Shown in pieces: positions 1 to 4,939 of a stretch of DNA of 5,764 nucleotides. The DNA is from Anaerolineae bacterium (GTDB lineage: Bacteria > Chloroflexota > Anaerolineae > 4572-78 > J111), in contig JAGRCC010000163.1 in NCBI GenBank assembly GCA_020433785.1, positions 1 through 5,764 of the forward strand. Direction: 5' to 3'. Every line of letters starts with the position of its first letter. The first letter of the stretch is position 1. A program made the translations under genes and the position numbers. Under the pieces are notes generated by a model. It saw only the letters and a program-made list of their open reading frames with translations, was not told the origin of the DNA and searched no databases.

Positions 1-1093
1 CGCGCGCGAGAATGGTGGCTAAATCGAAGCGAAAGCCATCGACGTGCATCTCTTGTACCCAGTAGCGTAGGCTGTCGATAATAAAATCTTGGCCGATGGG
101 GTGATTGCAGTTGAAGGTATTGCCCACCCCGGAAAAGTTACGGTAGTACTGTTTGTGGTTCTCCAGCATATAGTAAATAGAATTGTCGATACCCCGGAAA
201 CTGAGCGTTCGTCCCAGTTGGTTGCCCTCCAGGGTGTGGTTATATACCACATCCAATAAAACTTCGATACCGGCCTGGTGCAACGCTTTGACCATCTCTT
301 TAAAGGCGACGACTTGTTGACCGCGATCAGTAGGTAGGTGGCTATAGGCGTTATGCGGGGCGAAAAATGCCAGCGTGTTATATCCCCAATAATTGATCAA
401 CGCTTCGTCGTTGAACGGATTGATCCGCTCAAACTCTTTCTCATAAAAGAGATGAATCGGCAGCAGTTCGATGGCGGTGATGCCCAGATCCTTAAAATAG
501 GGGATTTTTTCGATAACCCCCCGATAGGTGCCGGGGTGAGCCACGTCGGCGCTGGGGTGGCTGGTTAAACTGCGGACGTGTGTTTCGTAGATGATCGTCT
601 CCGACAGCGGGCGATTAATCGGTTTGTCGCCCTCCCAATCAAAGCCGTCGTCGCCATAAGCAATACATTTGGGCATGCCGCCCAGGCTGGTGGTGGTTGA
701 CATCGTCAGATCGCTGTGGCGGGCGTGGGCGTCGTAGCCAAACGTTTGGCTCAAATCCCACTCGAAATTACCGGTTATAGCTTTGGCATAGGGATCGAGC
801 AGGGGTTTGTGTTTGTTAAATCGATGACCGTGCTCCGGATCATACGGGCCGTCAATCTGGTAAAGGTAAAGATGGCCATGGCCTAAACCAGATATATGCG
901 TGTGCCAGATATCGCCGGTACGGTGGGTCATTTCAATAATATGAGTGGCCCGGCTGGCGGTGGGTTGATCAAACAGTAATAACCAGACGCGTGTGGCGTG
1001 GCGGCTGAAAATGGCAAAGTTGATGCCGTTCTCCGTCACGGTGCTGCCTAGTGGCAGAGGTGACCCCGGCGTGGCTTGAATTGAATCGGTCAT
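1..1093 (-). CDS. glgX: Glycogen debranching enzyme GlgX (isoamylase type), N-terminal part, cut by window edge
   Basis: GH13-family debranching enzyme that hydrolyses alpha-1,6 branches of glycogen or limit dextrin in the cytoplasm. I translated 364 codons from the ATG at 1093 to the left edge without a stop. Visible parts in order: a CBM48-type beta-sandwich at about residues 10-100 (NFAIFSRHATRVWLLLF, then GDIWH and GHRFN), the barrel start YETHVRSLT at 169-177, NYWGYN at 234-239, GH13 region I DVVYNH at 281-286, and region II VDGFRFDLA at 351-359, where D357 is the expected catalytic nucleophile. The general acid Glu and the C-terminal domain lie outside the window; the family is usually about 650-720 residues. 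The arrangement matches E. coli GlgX closely, including GIDNSIYY and GNTFN. The start is fixed by the CBM48 beginning and by an ATGA overlap with the upstream gene. A purine-rich stretch AGGGAGAGAGAAG lies before the ATG. The overlap implies translational coupling to the two zinc-ribbon genes upstream. A TreX-like debranching enzyme is the only close alternative. Confidence 0.93.
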   Translation of the reverse strand, partial: MTDSIQATPGSPLPLGSTVTENGINFAIFSRHATRVWLLLFDQPTASRATHIIEMTHRTGDIWHTHISGLGHGHLYLYQIDGPYDPEHGHRFNKHKPLLDPYAKAITGNFEWDLSQTFGYDAHARHSDLTMSTTTSLGGMPKCIAYGDDGFDWEGDKPINRPLSETIIYETHVRSLTSHPSADVAHPGTYRGVIEKIPYFKDLGITAIELLPIHLFYEKEFERINPFNDEALINYWGYNTLAFFAPHNAYSHLPTDRGQQVVAFKEMVKALHQAGIEVLLDVVYNHTLEGNQLGRTLSFRGIDNSIYYMLENHKQYYRNFSGVGNTFNCNHPIGQDFIIDSLRYWVQEMHVDGFRFDLATILAR

Positions 1094-2202
1094 TGTTCTT
1101 CTCTCTCCCTATTCGATTGGTTGCGATTGTACTGCCAGACTACTATTATAGGCGTTATGGCCAGCATGCCAATAATGAGCGCCCCCAGCAAGCTAATGCC
1201 GGCCAAAATAAGCATGCGCGGCGCCATCAACGAAATCCCACCTAAGATCAAGCTCAGGATAAATAAGGCCGCCGCCACCGCCACGATAATCAACGCGGTG
1301 GTTCTGGCGCGTTTCATCGAGGCCCGCGTGGGGCCGCTGAGGCGACCTGTTCGCCCGTGAATCATAATCGGTTGAGGCCGGCCCTCGTCATCAACGTAGT
1401 AGGTAGCGCAAACGGGCAGCAGCAACAGGGTCCAATGTTGGTCCCGGTAGTCGCTGCTCCAGCGATAGCCGCGCAGGTGGTCGGCCCGGCTGGCTTGACG
1501 GCACTCTTCGGCTGCGGCCGCCTGAAAAGCGGGGATGGTGTCGGGCCAGGCGTCCGTTGGCGGGCGATCGGGCAAGTGGATGACCGCCTGTTCGAGGGCC
1601 TGAGCTTGAAACGGCACCGCTTCGGCCAGATTGTATTCGCCCAGCCGCTGCATCATTTGGGTGTGCTGCTCTAGGGCTGGGGCCGGCAAGTTGTGGTAGG
1701 TGCGTTTGAGTCGCCCCAACCGAGGCTCCCAGCGAATTCGCTGTTCGGTTACTTGCTGCGAATGCCAGCCCCCGTCGTTCTGGTCGAACTCATCGCGATG
1801 GCTGACCACCTCATAGTTAAAGCCCACTTCGGCCTGCCACAGCGCCTCAACATCGCTGTCGACCAGCCACATCGGCAGGTAAAGTCGCTGTAGCCGGCTG
1901 ATCAGCTTTTCGGGCTTTAGGTCGCCGGGAGCAAACCAAATGCGGCCCGCGAATTGTTGGATGCCAGCGACCAGTTCTGGGTGAGAGACGGTAAAGGGAA
2001 TGAGCAGTTCGGGCGCGTAATAGGGCAGCAAATCGGTGGGCTGGCGTTCGGCCTCAATTTCGATCAGCGTCGCCTGGAAACAAGTAGGACATTTGAAGGG
2101 AAACAGGGCCGGCGGCAGCAGATAGTGACTGTCGCACGCTTCGCACAACGTGAGGGTCAGGTTGGTGTTCCAGGTCGCGAGCATAACGTCCGGTTCAGGC
2201 AT
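1090..2202 (-). CDS. Zinc-ribbon membrane protein, YdjG-like, single-ribbon paralogue (370 aa)
   Basis: Function unknown; resembles the TFIIB-type zinc-ribbon membrane proteins typified by Bacillus subtilis YdjG, which is encoded with PspA-type and SPFH proteins. Seen in the sequence: one zinc ribbon with C20, C23, C38 and C41 (C-x2-C-x14-C-x2-C); a middle domain with LLIPF (67-70), YLPMW (108-112) and LWQAEVG (121-127); then LLPVCATYYV (261-270) and IHGRTG (281-286); and two hydrophobic segments at about 303-325 and 329-355 followed by a charged tail rich in Arg and Glu. No signal peptide is seen, so the ribbon probably faces the cytoplasm, with a membrane hairpin at the C-terminus. The same motifs in the same order occur in the upstream gene, so the two are paralogues; this one has lost, or never had, the second ribbon. 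Start: ATG at 2202, with GAGG at 2210-2213 (7-nt spacer), overlapping the upstream stop by 8 bp. Its own stop overlaps the glgX start as ATGA. Databases often label such proteins PriA-like because of the ribbon, but no helicase motif is present. Confidence 0.88.
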   Translation of the reverse strand: MPEPDVMLATWNTNLTLTLCEACDSHYLLPPALFPFKCPTCFQATLIEIEAERQPTDLLPYYAPELLIPFTVSHPELVAGIQQFAGRIWFAPGDLKPEKLISRLQRLYLPMWLVDSDVEALWQAEVGFNYEVVSHRDEFDQNDGGWHSQQVTEQRIRWEPRLGRLKRTYHNLPAPALEQHTQMMQRLGEYNLAEAVPFQAQALEQAVIHLPDRPPTDAWPDTIPAFQAAAAEECRQASRADHLRGYRWSSDYRDQHWTLLLLPVCATYYVDDEGRPQPIMIHGRTGRLSGPTRASMKRARTTALIIVAVAAALFILSLILGGISLMAPRMLILAGISLLGALIIGMLAITPIIVVWQYNRNQSNREREEQ

Positions 2203-3475
2203 CGTCCAGCCTCATCGCTGTGGTGACCAAGTGAAAGGTGATCAGCAAGCCGATGACCACCAGAATAAACCCGAAAGCGGCGATGGGAAAGCCGGTCCCT
2301 CTTAGCAGCAGCAGCAGGAAGCCAATCACGCCCACGGTTAAGCCCGGGGCCAACAACGCCGCTACAGCCAGCCACAACACCATCCAATCGACCGGTCGCT
2401 GGCCGGCAATAGCCCCGGTTTGGCCGTTGATCATCACCTGAAACCGTTTGTTGTCAAACTGGTAAACGGTCAGGTACATCGGCAGCAAAATGTACCGCCA
2501 CCCTTCCTGATCGAAATCCAGGTTCATATGAAAATTTCTAATTTTTGAACTGGTGGCCTGATCGTAACAAGCCTGACGGGTCTGTTCGCGCATTTGATGC
2601 CGGGCCTGCTCCCAGGCGGTTTCCAGAGGCACATCGTAGGCTTGAGCCTGTAAGCCAGCCAGATATTTCGGCTCGTAGGGCGCTAAGGCATCCAGGTGAT
2701 AATTTTTGACTTGAGGCAGCAGCAGCGCGCTGACCCGATTGGTGCCGGGGATGACCAAATCTTTGAGCGGCAGGTTAACCTGGCCCGATTCCCACTCCCA
2801 CACGGTTTTAGTACGGGTGCGCCACTCGCCGTTTTCGTAGTAGCGTTCGGTTTTGGTGTGGCCCACTTCGGCTTGCCAATGGGCTTTGGTCACGGTCTCA
2901 AATGTCCAAAAGGGTAGATAGATGCCGGTAAACTGGCCGATAGTCGCCGCCCGGCGCAGGGAGCGAGGCGTCATCCAACTCTGGCCCATCCACTGGCGAG
3001 CAATATCGTGGCAGGCCTCGGCCTCAATTTTGAAGGGAACGAGAAAGCGGGGGCGCAGCACATCTTGCGGGGCGGCGTGCTGAATGACCTGATTCGAGCC
3101 GCAAAAGATACAGGTATGGGTTAGCGAGTCGGCTGAGATGGTGCTGTAGGCGGCGCAGCTTTGACATTGCAGCTCTTTACGAGCTTCGCCCCAGCCCTGA
3201 GCCGAGCGCTGGACCGTTTCAACCGTAAATTCAAAGCGTTCAGCCCGGGTGCCGACAACAGCGAGTTCGGGCGGCTCGTAGAAGCCGCAGTGGGTACAGG
3301 TCAACCCGCTGTCGGCGGCGCTGTAGGCCGTATTGGCCCCGCACTGGGGGCAGTTGAACTGCACCACGGGGCGGTGAGCCTGCGATTGGGCCGGCGCGGG
3401 CCGATAAACTTCGATACCCTCAATGGCTGACGGGACCGGTATATAGTTGACCGGGGGGAATGTGTCGGTTACCAC
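2195..3475 (-). CDS. Zinc-ribbon membrane protein, YdjG-like, double-ribbon paralogue (426 aa, GTG start)
   Basis: Function unknown; same family as the gene that follows it. Seen: two zinc ribbons, C42/C45/C60/C63 and C104/C107/C122/C125, both with exactly C-x2-C-x14-C-x2-C spacing; a middle domain with RFLVPFK (143-149), GIYLPFWTF (184-192) and HWQAEVG (199-205); a basic-aromatic stretch RYYENGEWRTRTKTVWEW (211-228); LLPMYLTVYQF (330-340) and INGQTGAIAG (349-358); and hydrophobic segments at about 363-391 and 395-418, the first possibly long enough to cross twice. No signal peptide, so the ribbons probably lie in the cytoplasm. The start is GTG at 3475: an in-frame TAG sits at 3482-3484, AGGG lies 9 nt before the GTG, and the next in-frame ATG is at residue 163, too far in. 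It is the first gene of a three-gene coupled set ending in glgX. In Bacillus, YdjG-family proteins are tied to envelope-stress (PspA/LiaH-type) genes; whether that applies here is inference. Confidence 0.9.
   Translation of the reverse strand: MVTDTFPPVNYIPVPSAIEGIEVYRPAPAQSQAHRPVVQFNCPQCGANTAYSAADSGLTCTHCGFYEPPELAVVGTRAERFEFTVETVQRSAQGWGEARKELQCQSCAAYSTISADSLTHTCIFCGSNQVIQHAAPQDVLRPRFLVPFKIEAEACHDIARQWMGQSWMTPRSLRRAATIGQFTGIYLPFWTFETVTKAHWQAEVGHTKTERYYENGEWRTRTKTVWEWESGQVNLPLKDLVIPGTNRVSALLLPQVKNYHLDALAPYEPKYLAGLQAQAYDVPLETAWEQARHQMREQTRQACYDQATSSKIRNFHMNLDFDQEGWRYILLPMYLTVYQFDNKRFQVMINGQTGAIAGQRPVDWMVLWLAVAALLAPGLTVGVIGFLLLLLRGTGFPIAAFGFILVVIGLLITFHLVTTAMRLDDA
2210..2213 (-). promoter_or_regulatory. 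Ribosome binding site of the single-ribbon gene, inside the upstream gene
   Basis: GAGG on the minus strand, 7 nt before the ATG at 2202 and inside the last codons of the double-ribbon gene. It supports this ATG over the in-frame ATG six codons later and means ribosomes finishing the first gene pass over this site. Confidence 0.6.
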
Positions 3476-3484
3476 AAAAAACTA

Positions 3485-3488
3485 CCCT
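3485..3488 (-). promoter_or_regulatory. Ribosome binding site deciding the GTG start
   Basis: AGGG on the minus strand, 9 nt before the GTG at 3475. With the in-frame TAG just upstream it makes GTG the only reasonable start for the double-ribbon protein. Confidence 0.6.
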
Positions 3489-3507
3489 GGTTGGTTTCGA
3501 TGGTCAG

Positions 3508-3541
3508 ATTATAATCGGGATTGGGAAACGGGGCGAGTCAA
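3508..3541 (-). promoter_or_regulatory. Candidate promoter of the zinc-ribbon/glgX gene set
   Basis: A perfect TATAAT lies on the minus strand at 3513-3508, which would start RNA near 3501 and give a leader of about 26 nt before the GTG at 3475. The -35 side is weak: 17 bp upstream is TCGCCC, and a better TTGACT (3541-3536) is 22 bp away, too far for a standard sigma-70 promoter. There is no TGn extension. Support therefore rests on the -10 match and its sensible position. Confidence 0.4.
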
Positions 3542-3589
3542 ACGGGTAGAGGAGAGCAGTTGTAATATGAGCGATGGCATTAGAAGATG

Positions 3590-3653
3590 GCGGCCCACAG
3601 ACATTCACCGGTAATAGCCATAATCGGCCTCAATCCGGGCCATCTGTGGCCGC
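3590..3653 (-). repeat. 11-bp inverted repeat after the eight-cysteine gene
   Basis: Bases 3590-3601 and 3643-3653 pair over 11 bp with one bulged C at 3594, enclosing 41 nt. The right arm also forms a small GGCCA-TCTG-TGGCC hairpin (3638-3651), so the two folds exclude each other. It lies 23-86 nt past the stop of the eight-cysteine gene, where transcription might end, but no U-run follows on the minus strand, so it is not called a terminator. The rest of the 200-nt gap 3476-3675 holds only the promoter candidate. Confidence 0.4.
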
Positions 3654-3675
3654 TCAGGTTTTTACGATGGATAAT

Positions 3676-4023
3676 TTATTCCGGGCTTCCTTTTAAGTCC
3701 AAAATGGAAGGACCCGATTTTCGGGCGCAAACTTGGCAGCCTAACTTAGGGTTAGGTACAGGGTTGAAGCACTCACTGCACCAGCCTTCAACTTCGACTT
3801 GCTGTTTGAAGCCGAAAAACTTTTTAACCACCTTGCCGTCGAGCTTGAGCGTATCCGAGCCGTTCGCATGCAAAATTTCCGGCACGGGACACGTTTGGCA
3901 CAAACTGGGCTGCCAGGGAGGTGAGTCAGGATTGCGTTCGATGAGACGGCAAGCCTGTTCGTTCCGTCCGCGATGGAAGTCGCCGTAATAATATTTACAT
4001 TCATGACCTGCTGGCGTTTTCAT
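3676..4023 (-). CDS. Eight-cysteine small protein of unknown function, probable metal binder (115 aa)
   Basis: I do not recognise a named family. The protein has eight cysteines in two groups. The N-terminal group is C9, C25, C42 and C45 (C-x15-C-x16-C-x2-C), set in HECKYYYGDFHRGRNEQACRL and LCQTCPVPEILHANG. The C-terminal group is C82, C85, C96 and C99 (C-x2-C-x10-C-x2-C) in GWCSECF and GCQVCA, a typical zinc-ribbon layout. Between them lies a charged strand-like stretch (LKLDGKVVKKFFGFKQQVEVEG, 59-80). There is no signal peptide or membrane segment, so it is probably cytoplasmic. The first group could hold zinc or an iron-sulphur cluster; the sequence cannot decide. The ATG at 4023 is the first start after in-frame TAG and TAA codons; its ribosome site is weak. 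The gene stands alone, with about 90 nt of leader and a promoter that carries an operator-like dyad, so it is probably regulated separately from efp upstream and the zinc-ribbon genes downstream. The plus-strand frame across it lacks this pattern and is discounted. Confidence 0.8.
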   Translation of the reverse strand: MKTPAGHECKYYYGDFHRGRNEQACRLIERNPDSPPWQPSLCQTCPVPEILHANGSDTLKLDGKVVKKFFGFKQQVEVEGWCSECFNPVPNPKLGCQVCARKSGPSILDLKGSPE

Positions 4024-4073
4024 CAGATTACCACTTTACTAAATTCTTGAGTTCAAAAGGTGACCGTCACTTG

Positions 4074-4092
4074 GCGGCGATCAATCGACCGC
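4074..4092 (-). other. Small hairpin in the leader of the eight-cysteine gene
   Basis: In the minus-strand leader RNA, GCGG and CGA pair with UCG and CCGC around a UUGA loop, with one bulged U: seven base pairs. It lies between the likely RNA start and the downstream operator-like dyad. It may be incidental. Confidence 0.25.
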
Positions 4093-4118
4093 TTTGGGCC
4101 AATCGGACGCTCATTTTA

Positions 4119-4147
4119 ATTATAAAGTGACGGTCACCTTATTTGAA
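4119..4147 (-). promoter_or_regulatory. Promoter of the eight-cysteine gene with dyad between -35 and -10
   Basis: On the minus strand, TTCAAA (4147-4142, four of six consensus bases) is 17 bp from a perfect TATAAT (4124-4119). RNA would start near 4112, giving a leader of about 88 nt before the ATG at 4023. The 16-bp dyad copy at 4125-4140 fills the spacer almost exactly, the classic place for a repressor that blocks RNA polymerase. The second copy would lie about 40-55 nt into the leader. Confidence 0.6.
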
Positions 4148-4155
4148 AGTCCTAT

Positions 4156-4183
4156 TTGTACCATGATAGCGCACATTTATAAG
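4156..4183 (+). promoter_or_regulatory. Weak candidate plus-strand promoter facing the 146-bp palindrome
   Basis: TTGTAC (4156-4161) is 16 bp before TATAAG (4178-4183, five of six). RNA would begin near 4190, a few bases before the palindrome at 4197, and run antisense into the end of efp. The -35 match is only three of six and the region is AT-rich, so this is tentative. Confidence 0.25.
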
Positions 4184-4196
4184 AATCGTCTTAGAT

Positions 4197-4342
4197 TAAC
4201 TCAAGTTGTTACCCAGCAGCAGGTGGGGTAGGTTTCACCGCGAAGACGCCAGGTTCGCTAAGGTTTTATAAAAAATCTTGGTGTTCTTGGCGTCTTTGCG
4301 GCTCAAATTGATCGTTTGGCCTAAAGGTGGCAACTTGGGTTA
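4197..4342. repeat. 146-bp concentric palindromic element overlapping the efp stop codon
   Basis: Outer arms TAACTCAAGTTGTTACC (4197-4213) and GGTGGCAACTTGGGTTA (4326-4342) match 14 of 17 when one is reverse-complemented. They share the centre 4269.5 with the inner 30-bp stem, so both belong to one dyad; the 24-bp segments between them pair poorly. The three outer mismatches are all G.U in plus-strand RNA. The last three bases (4340-4342) are the efp TAA stop. Possible identities: an old palindromic mobile repeat, a hairpin protecting or ending the efp mRNA, or a plus-strand structured RNA. No target duplication was seen. Confidence 0.7.
4238..4301. repeat. Inner 30-bp hairpin of the GCGAAGACGCCA type
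   Basis: Arms 4238-4267 and 4272-4301 with a four-base ATAA loop match at 23 of 30 positions. Five of the seven mismatches are G.U pairs in plus-strand RNA; only a tandem U.U (4254-4255) is truly unpaired. In minus-strand RNA the same five become A.C mismatches. The words CCGCGAAGACGCCA and TGGCGTCTTTGCGG resemble intergenic palindromes I recall from many environmental bacterial genomes, so it is probably a dispersed repeat. No U-run follows on the efp side, so it is not a normal intrinsic terminator. Confidence 0.75.
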
Positions 4343-4897
4343 CACGCGGGTGATGTACTCACCGGTTCGGGTGTCGATGCGGATCGTGTCGCCGATGTTG
4401 ACGAAGAGCGGGGTTTGAACCACCAGGCCGGTGGACACCGTGACCGGTTTGGTGGCCCCCTGAGCCGTGTCGCCGGCGAAACCCGGTTCGGCTTCGACCA
4501 CTTTCAGTTCAACGGTTAGTGGAATCTCGATGTCGATGGGTTCGCTTTGATAAGTGGAGATTTTGACCTCCATATTTTCAGTCAGGTAGGGGATAATATG
4601 CTCGACGACGTCTTTCGGGAAGGCCGGCTGCTCGTAAGTTTCGGTATCCATAAAATAATAGAGATTACCATCATTGTAGAGATATTGGGCCTGGTTGTGG
4701 TCAAGGCGAATATCCTCGACGCGTTCGCCGCCGTTGAAGGTCTTTTCGAAAATAGCGCCACTGCGTAAATTTTGAACCTTGACCCGAATGGTTGCGCTGC
4801 CTCGGGCGGTCTTGTTGTGGCTGTAATCCAACACTTTGAATAGGTCATTGTCCTGGGTAAAAGTTGCTCCTTTGCGTAGAGCATTCGCTTCAATCAT
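4340..4897 (-). CDS. efp: Translation elongation factor P, arginine-loop type (185 aa)
   Basis: Binds the ribosome between the P and E sites and helps peptide bonds form at proline runs. The length is normal. Three beta-barrel domains can be placed: KOW-like 1-64, OB 65-127 and OB 128-185. Family marks seen are FEKTFNGGE (50-58), QYLYNDG (71-77), MDTETYEQ (83-90), the C-terminal signature around KPVTVSTG...TPLFVNIGD (150-170) and DTRTGEYITRV (175-185). The loop that enters the peptidyl-transferase centre reads NKTARGSA: the modified lysine of E. coli (K34 in KPGKGQA) is replaced by R32. Other R32 factors are either rhamnosylated by EarP or, as in Thermus, thought to act unmodified; no modifying enzyme is encoded in this window. 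The start is ATG at 4897 with GGAGGA five nt upstream. It lies 42 nt after the helicase stop, so the two are probably cotranscribed. Its TAA stop lies inside the arm of a palindromic element. Confidence 0.97.
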   Translation of the reverse strand: MIEANALRKGATFTQDNDLFKVLDYSHNKTARGSATIRVKVQNLRSGAIFEKTFNGGERVEDIRLDHNQAQYLYNDGNLYYFMDTETYEQPAFPKDVVEHIIPYLTENMEVKISTYQSEPIDIEIPLTVELKVVEAEPGFAGDTAQGATKPVTVSTGLVVQTPLFVNIGDTIRIDTRTGEYITRV

Positions 4898-4935
4898 GGG
4901 TTTCCTCCATTGGGGTTGTTCAATTTGTCCATCAT
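4894..4935 (-). CDS. Possible 13-codon leader ORF overlapping the efp start
   Basis: ATG ATG at 4935-4930 opens a frame encoding MMDKLNNPNGGNP that stops at TGA 4896-4894, overlapping the efp start as ATGA. GGAGGT, a near-perfect ribosome site, lies 10 nt before the first ATG, inside the last codons of the helicase, and the helicase stop is 4 nt before that ATG, so reinitiation is also possible. The efp ribosome site GGAGGA is read as its two glycine codons, so ribosomes on this ORF would uncover or block it. A chance ORF this short is common, so its status is open. Confidence 0.35.
   Translation of the reverse strand: MMDKLNNPNGGNP
4903..4908 (-). promoter_or_regulatory. Strong ribosome binding site of efp
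   Basis: GGAGGA on the minus strand, five nt before the efp ATG. It is the best-placed ribosome site in the window and confirms the start. It lies within the possible 13-codon leader ORF. Confidence 0.85.
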
Positions 4936-4939
4936 CGAT

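Larger units (their letters stand above)
4052..4147. repeat. Pair of perfect 16-bp inverted repeats with operator-like dyads
   Basis: AAGGTGACCGTCACTT at 4057-4072 and its exact reverse complement at 4125-4140 are separated by 52 bp. Allowing one short indel, the match extends outwards through TTCAAA (4052-4057) and TTTGAA (4142-4147). Each arm contains a perfect dyad, GTGAC-N-GTCAC, centred at 4065 and 4132, so centres are 67 bp apart. A five-base stem around one base cannot form an RNA hairpin, so each arm reads better as a site for a dimeric regulator of the TetR/GntR kind. A short transposon-like element with terminal inverted repeats is the alternative; no target duplication was seen. 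Confidence 0.75.
4024..4339. other. 316-bp gap without a protein gene, rich in inverted repeats
   Basis: No ORF on either strand looks like a gene here. The gap holds the promoter and leader of the eight-cysteine gene, a pair of 16-bp inverted repeats, a weak plus-strand promoter candidate and most of a 146-bp palindrome. It is AT-richer than the genes. No tRNA or transposase remnant was seen, and no intrinsic terminator with a U-run. Confidence 0.7.

Noticed and set aside
19..252. 77-codon minus-strand ORF inside glgX
   Set aside because: It is out of frame with glgX, whose frame carries regions I and II of GH13 across the same bases.
2304..2317. AGC repeat tract as a microsatellite
   Set aside because: On the coding strand it is a run of CTG leucine codons in a membrane segment, so coding explains it.
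1090..3475. Labelling the zinc-ribbon proteins as PriA or primosomal helicase
   Set aside because: Only the zinc ribbon resembles PriA; there is no Walker A, DEAH or other helicase motif, and both end in membrane segments.
3587..3988. 133-codon plus-strand ORF opposite the eight-cysteine gene
   Set aside because: The minus frame has an ordered pattern of eight cysteines with three CxxC pairs plus a promoter; the plus frame is low-order and has no ribosome site.
4052..4147. CRISPR repeat or insertion sequence
   Set aside because: Only two repeat copies, in inverted orientation, no spacers, no transposase and no target duplication.
4238..4301. Intrinsic terminator of efp
   Set aside because: The minus-strand RNA has seven mismatches in the stem and no U-run after it; a role in ending or protecting the mRNA is possible, but it is not a canonical terminator.
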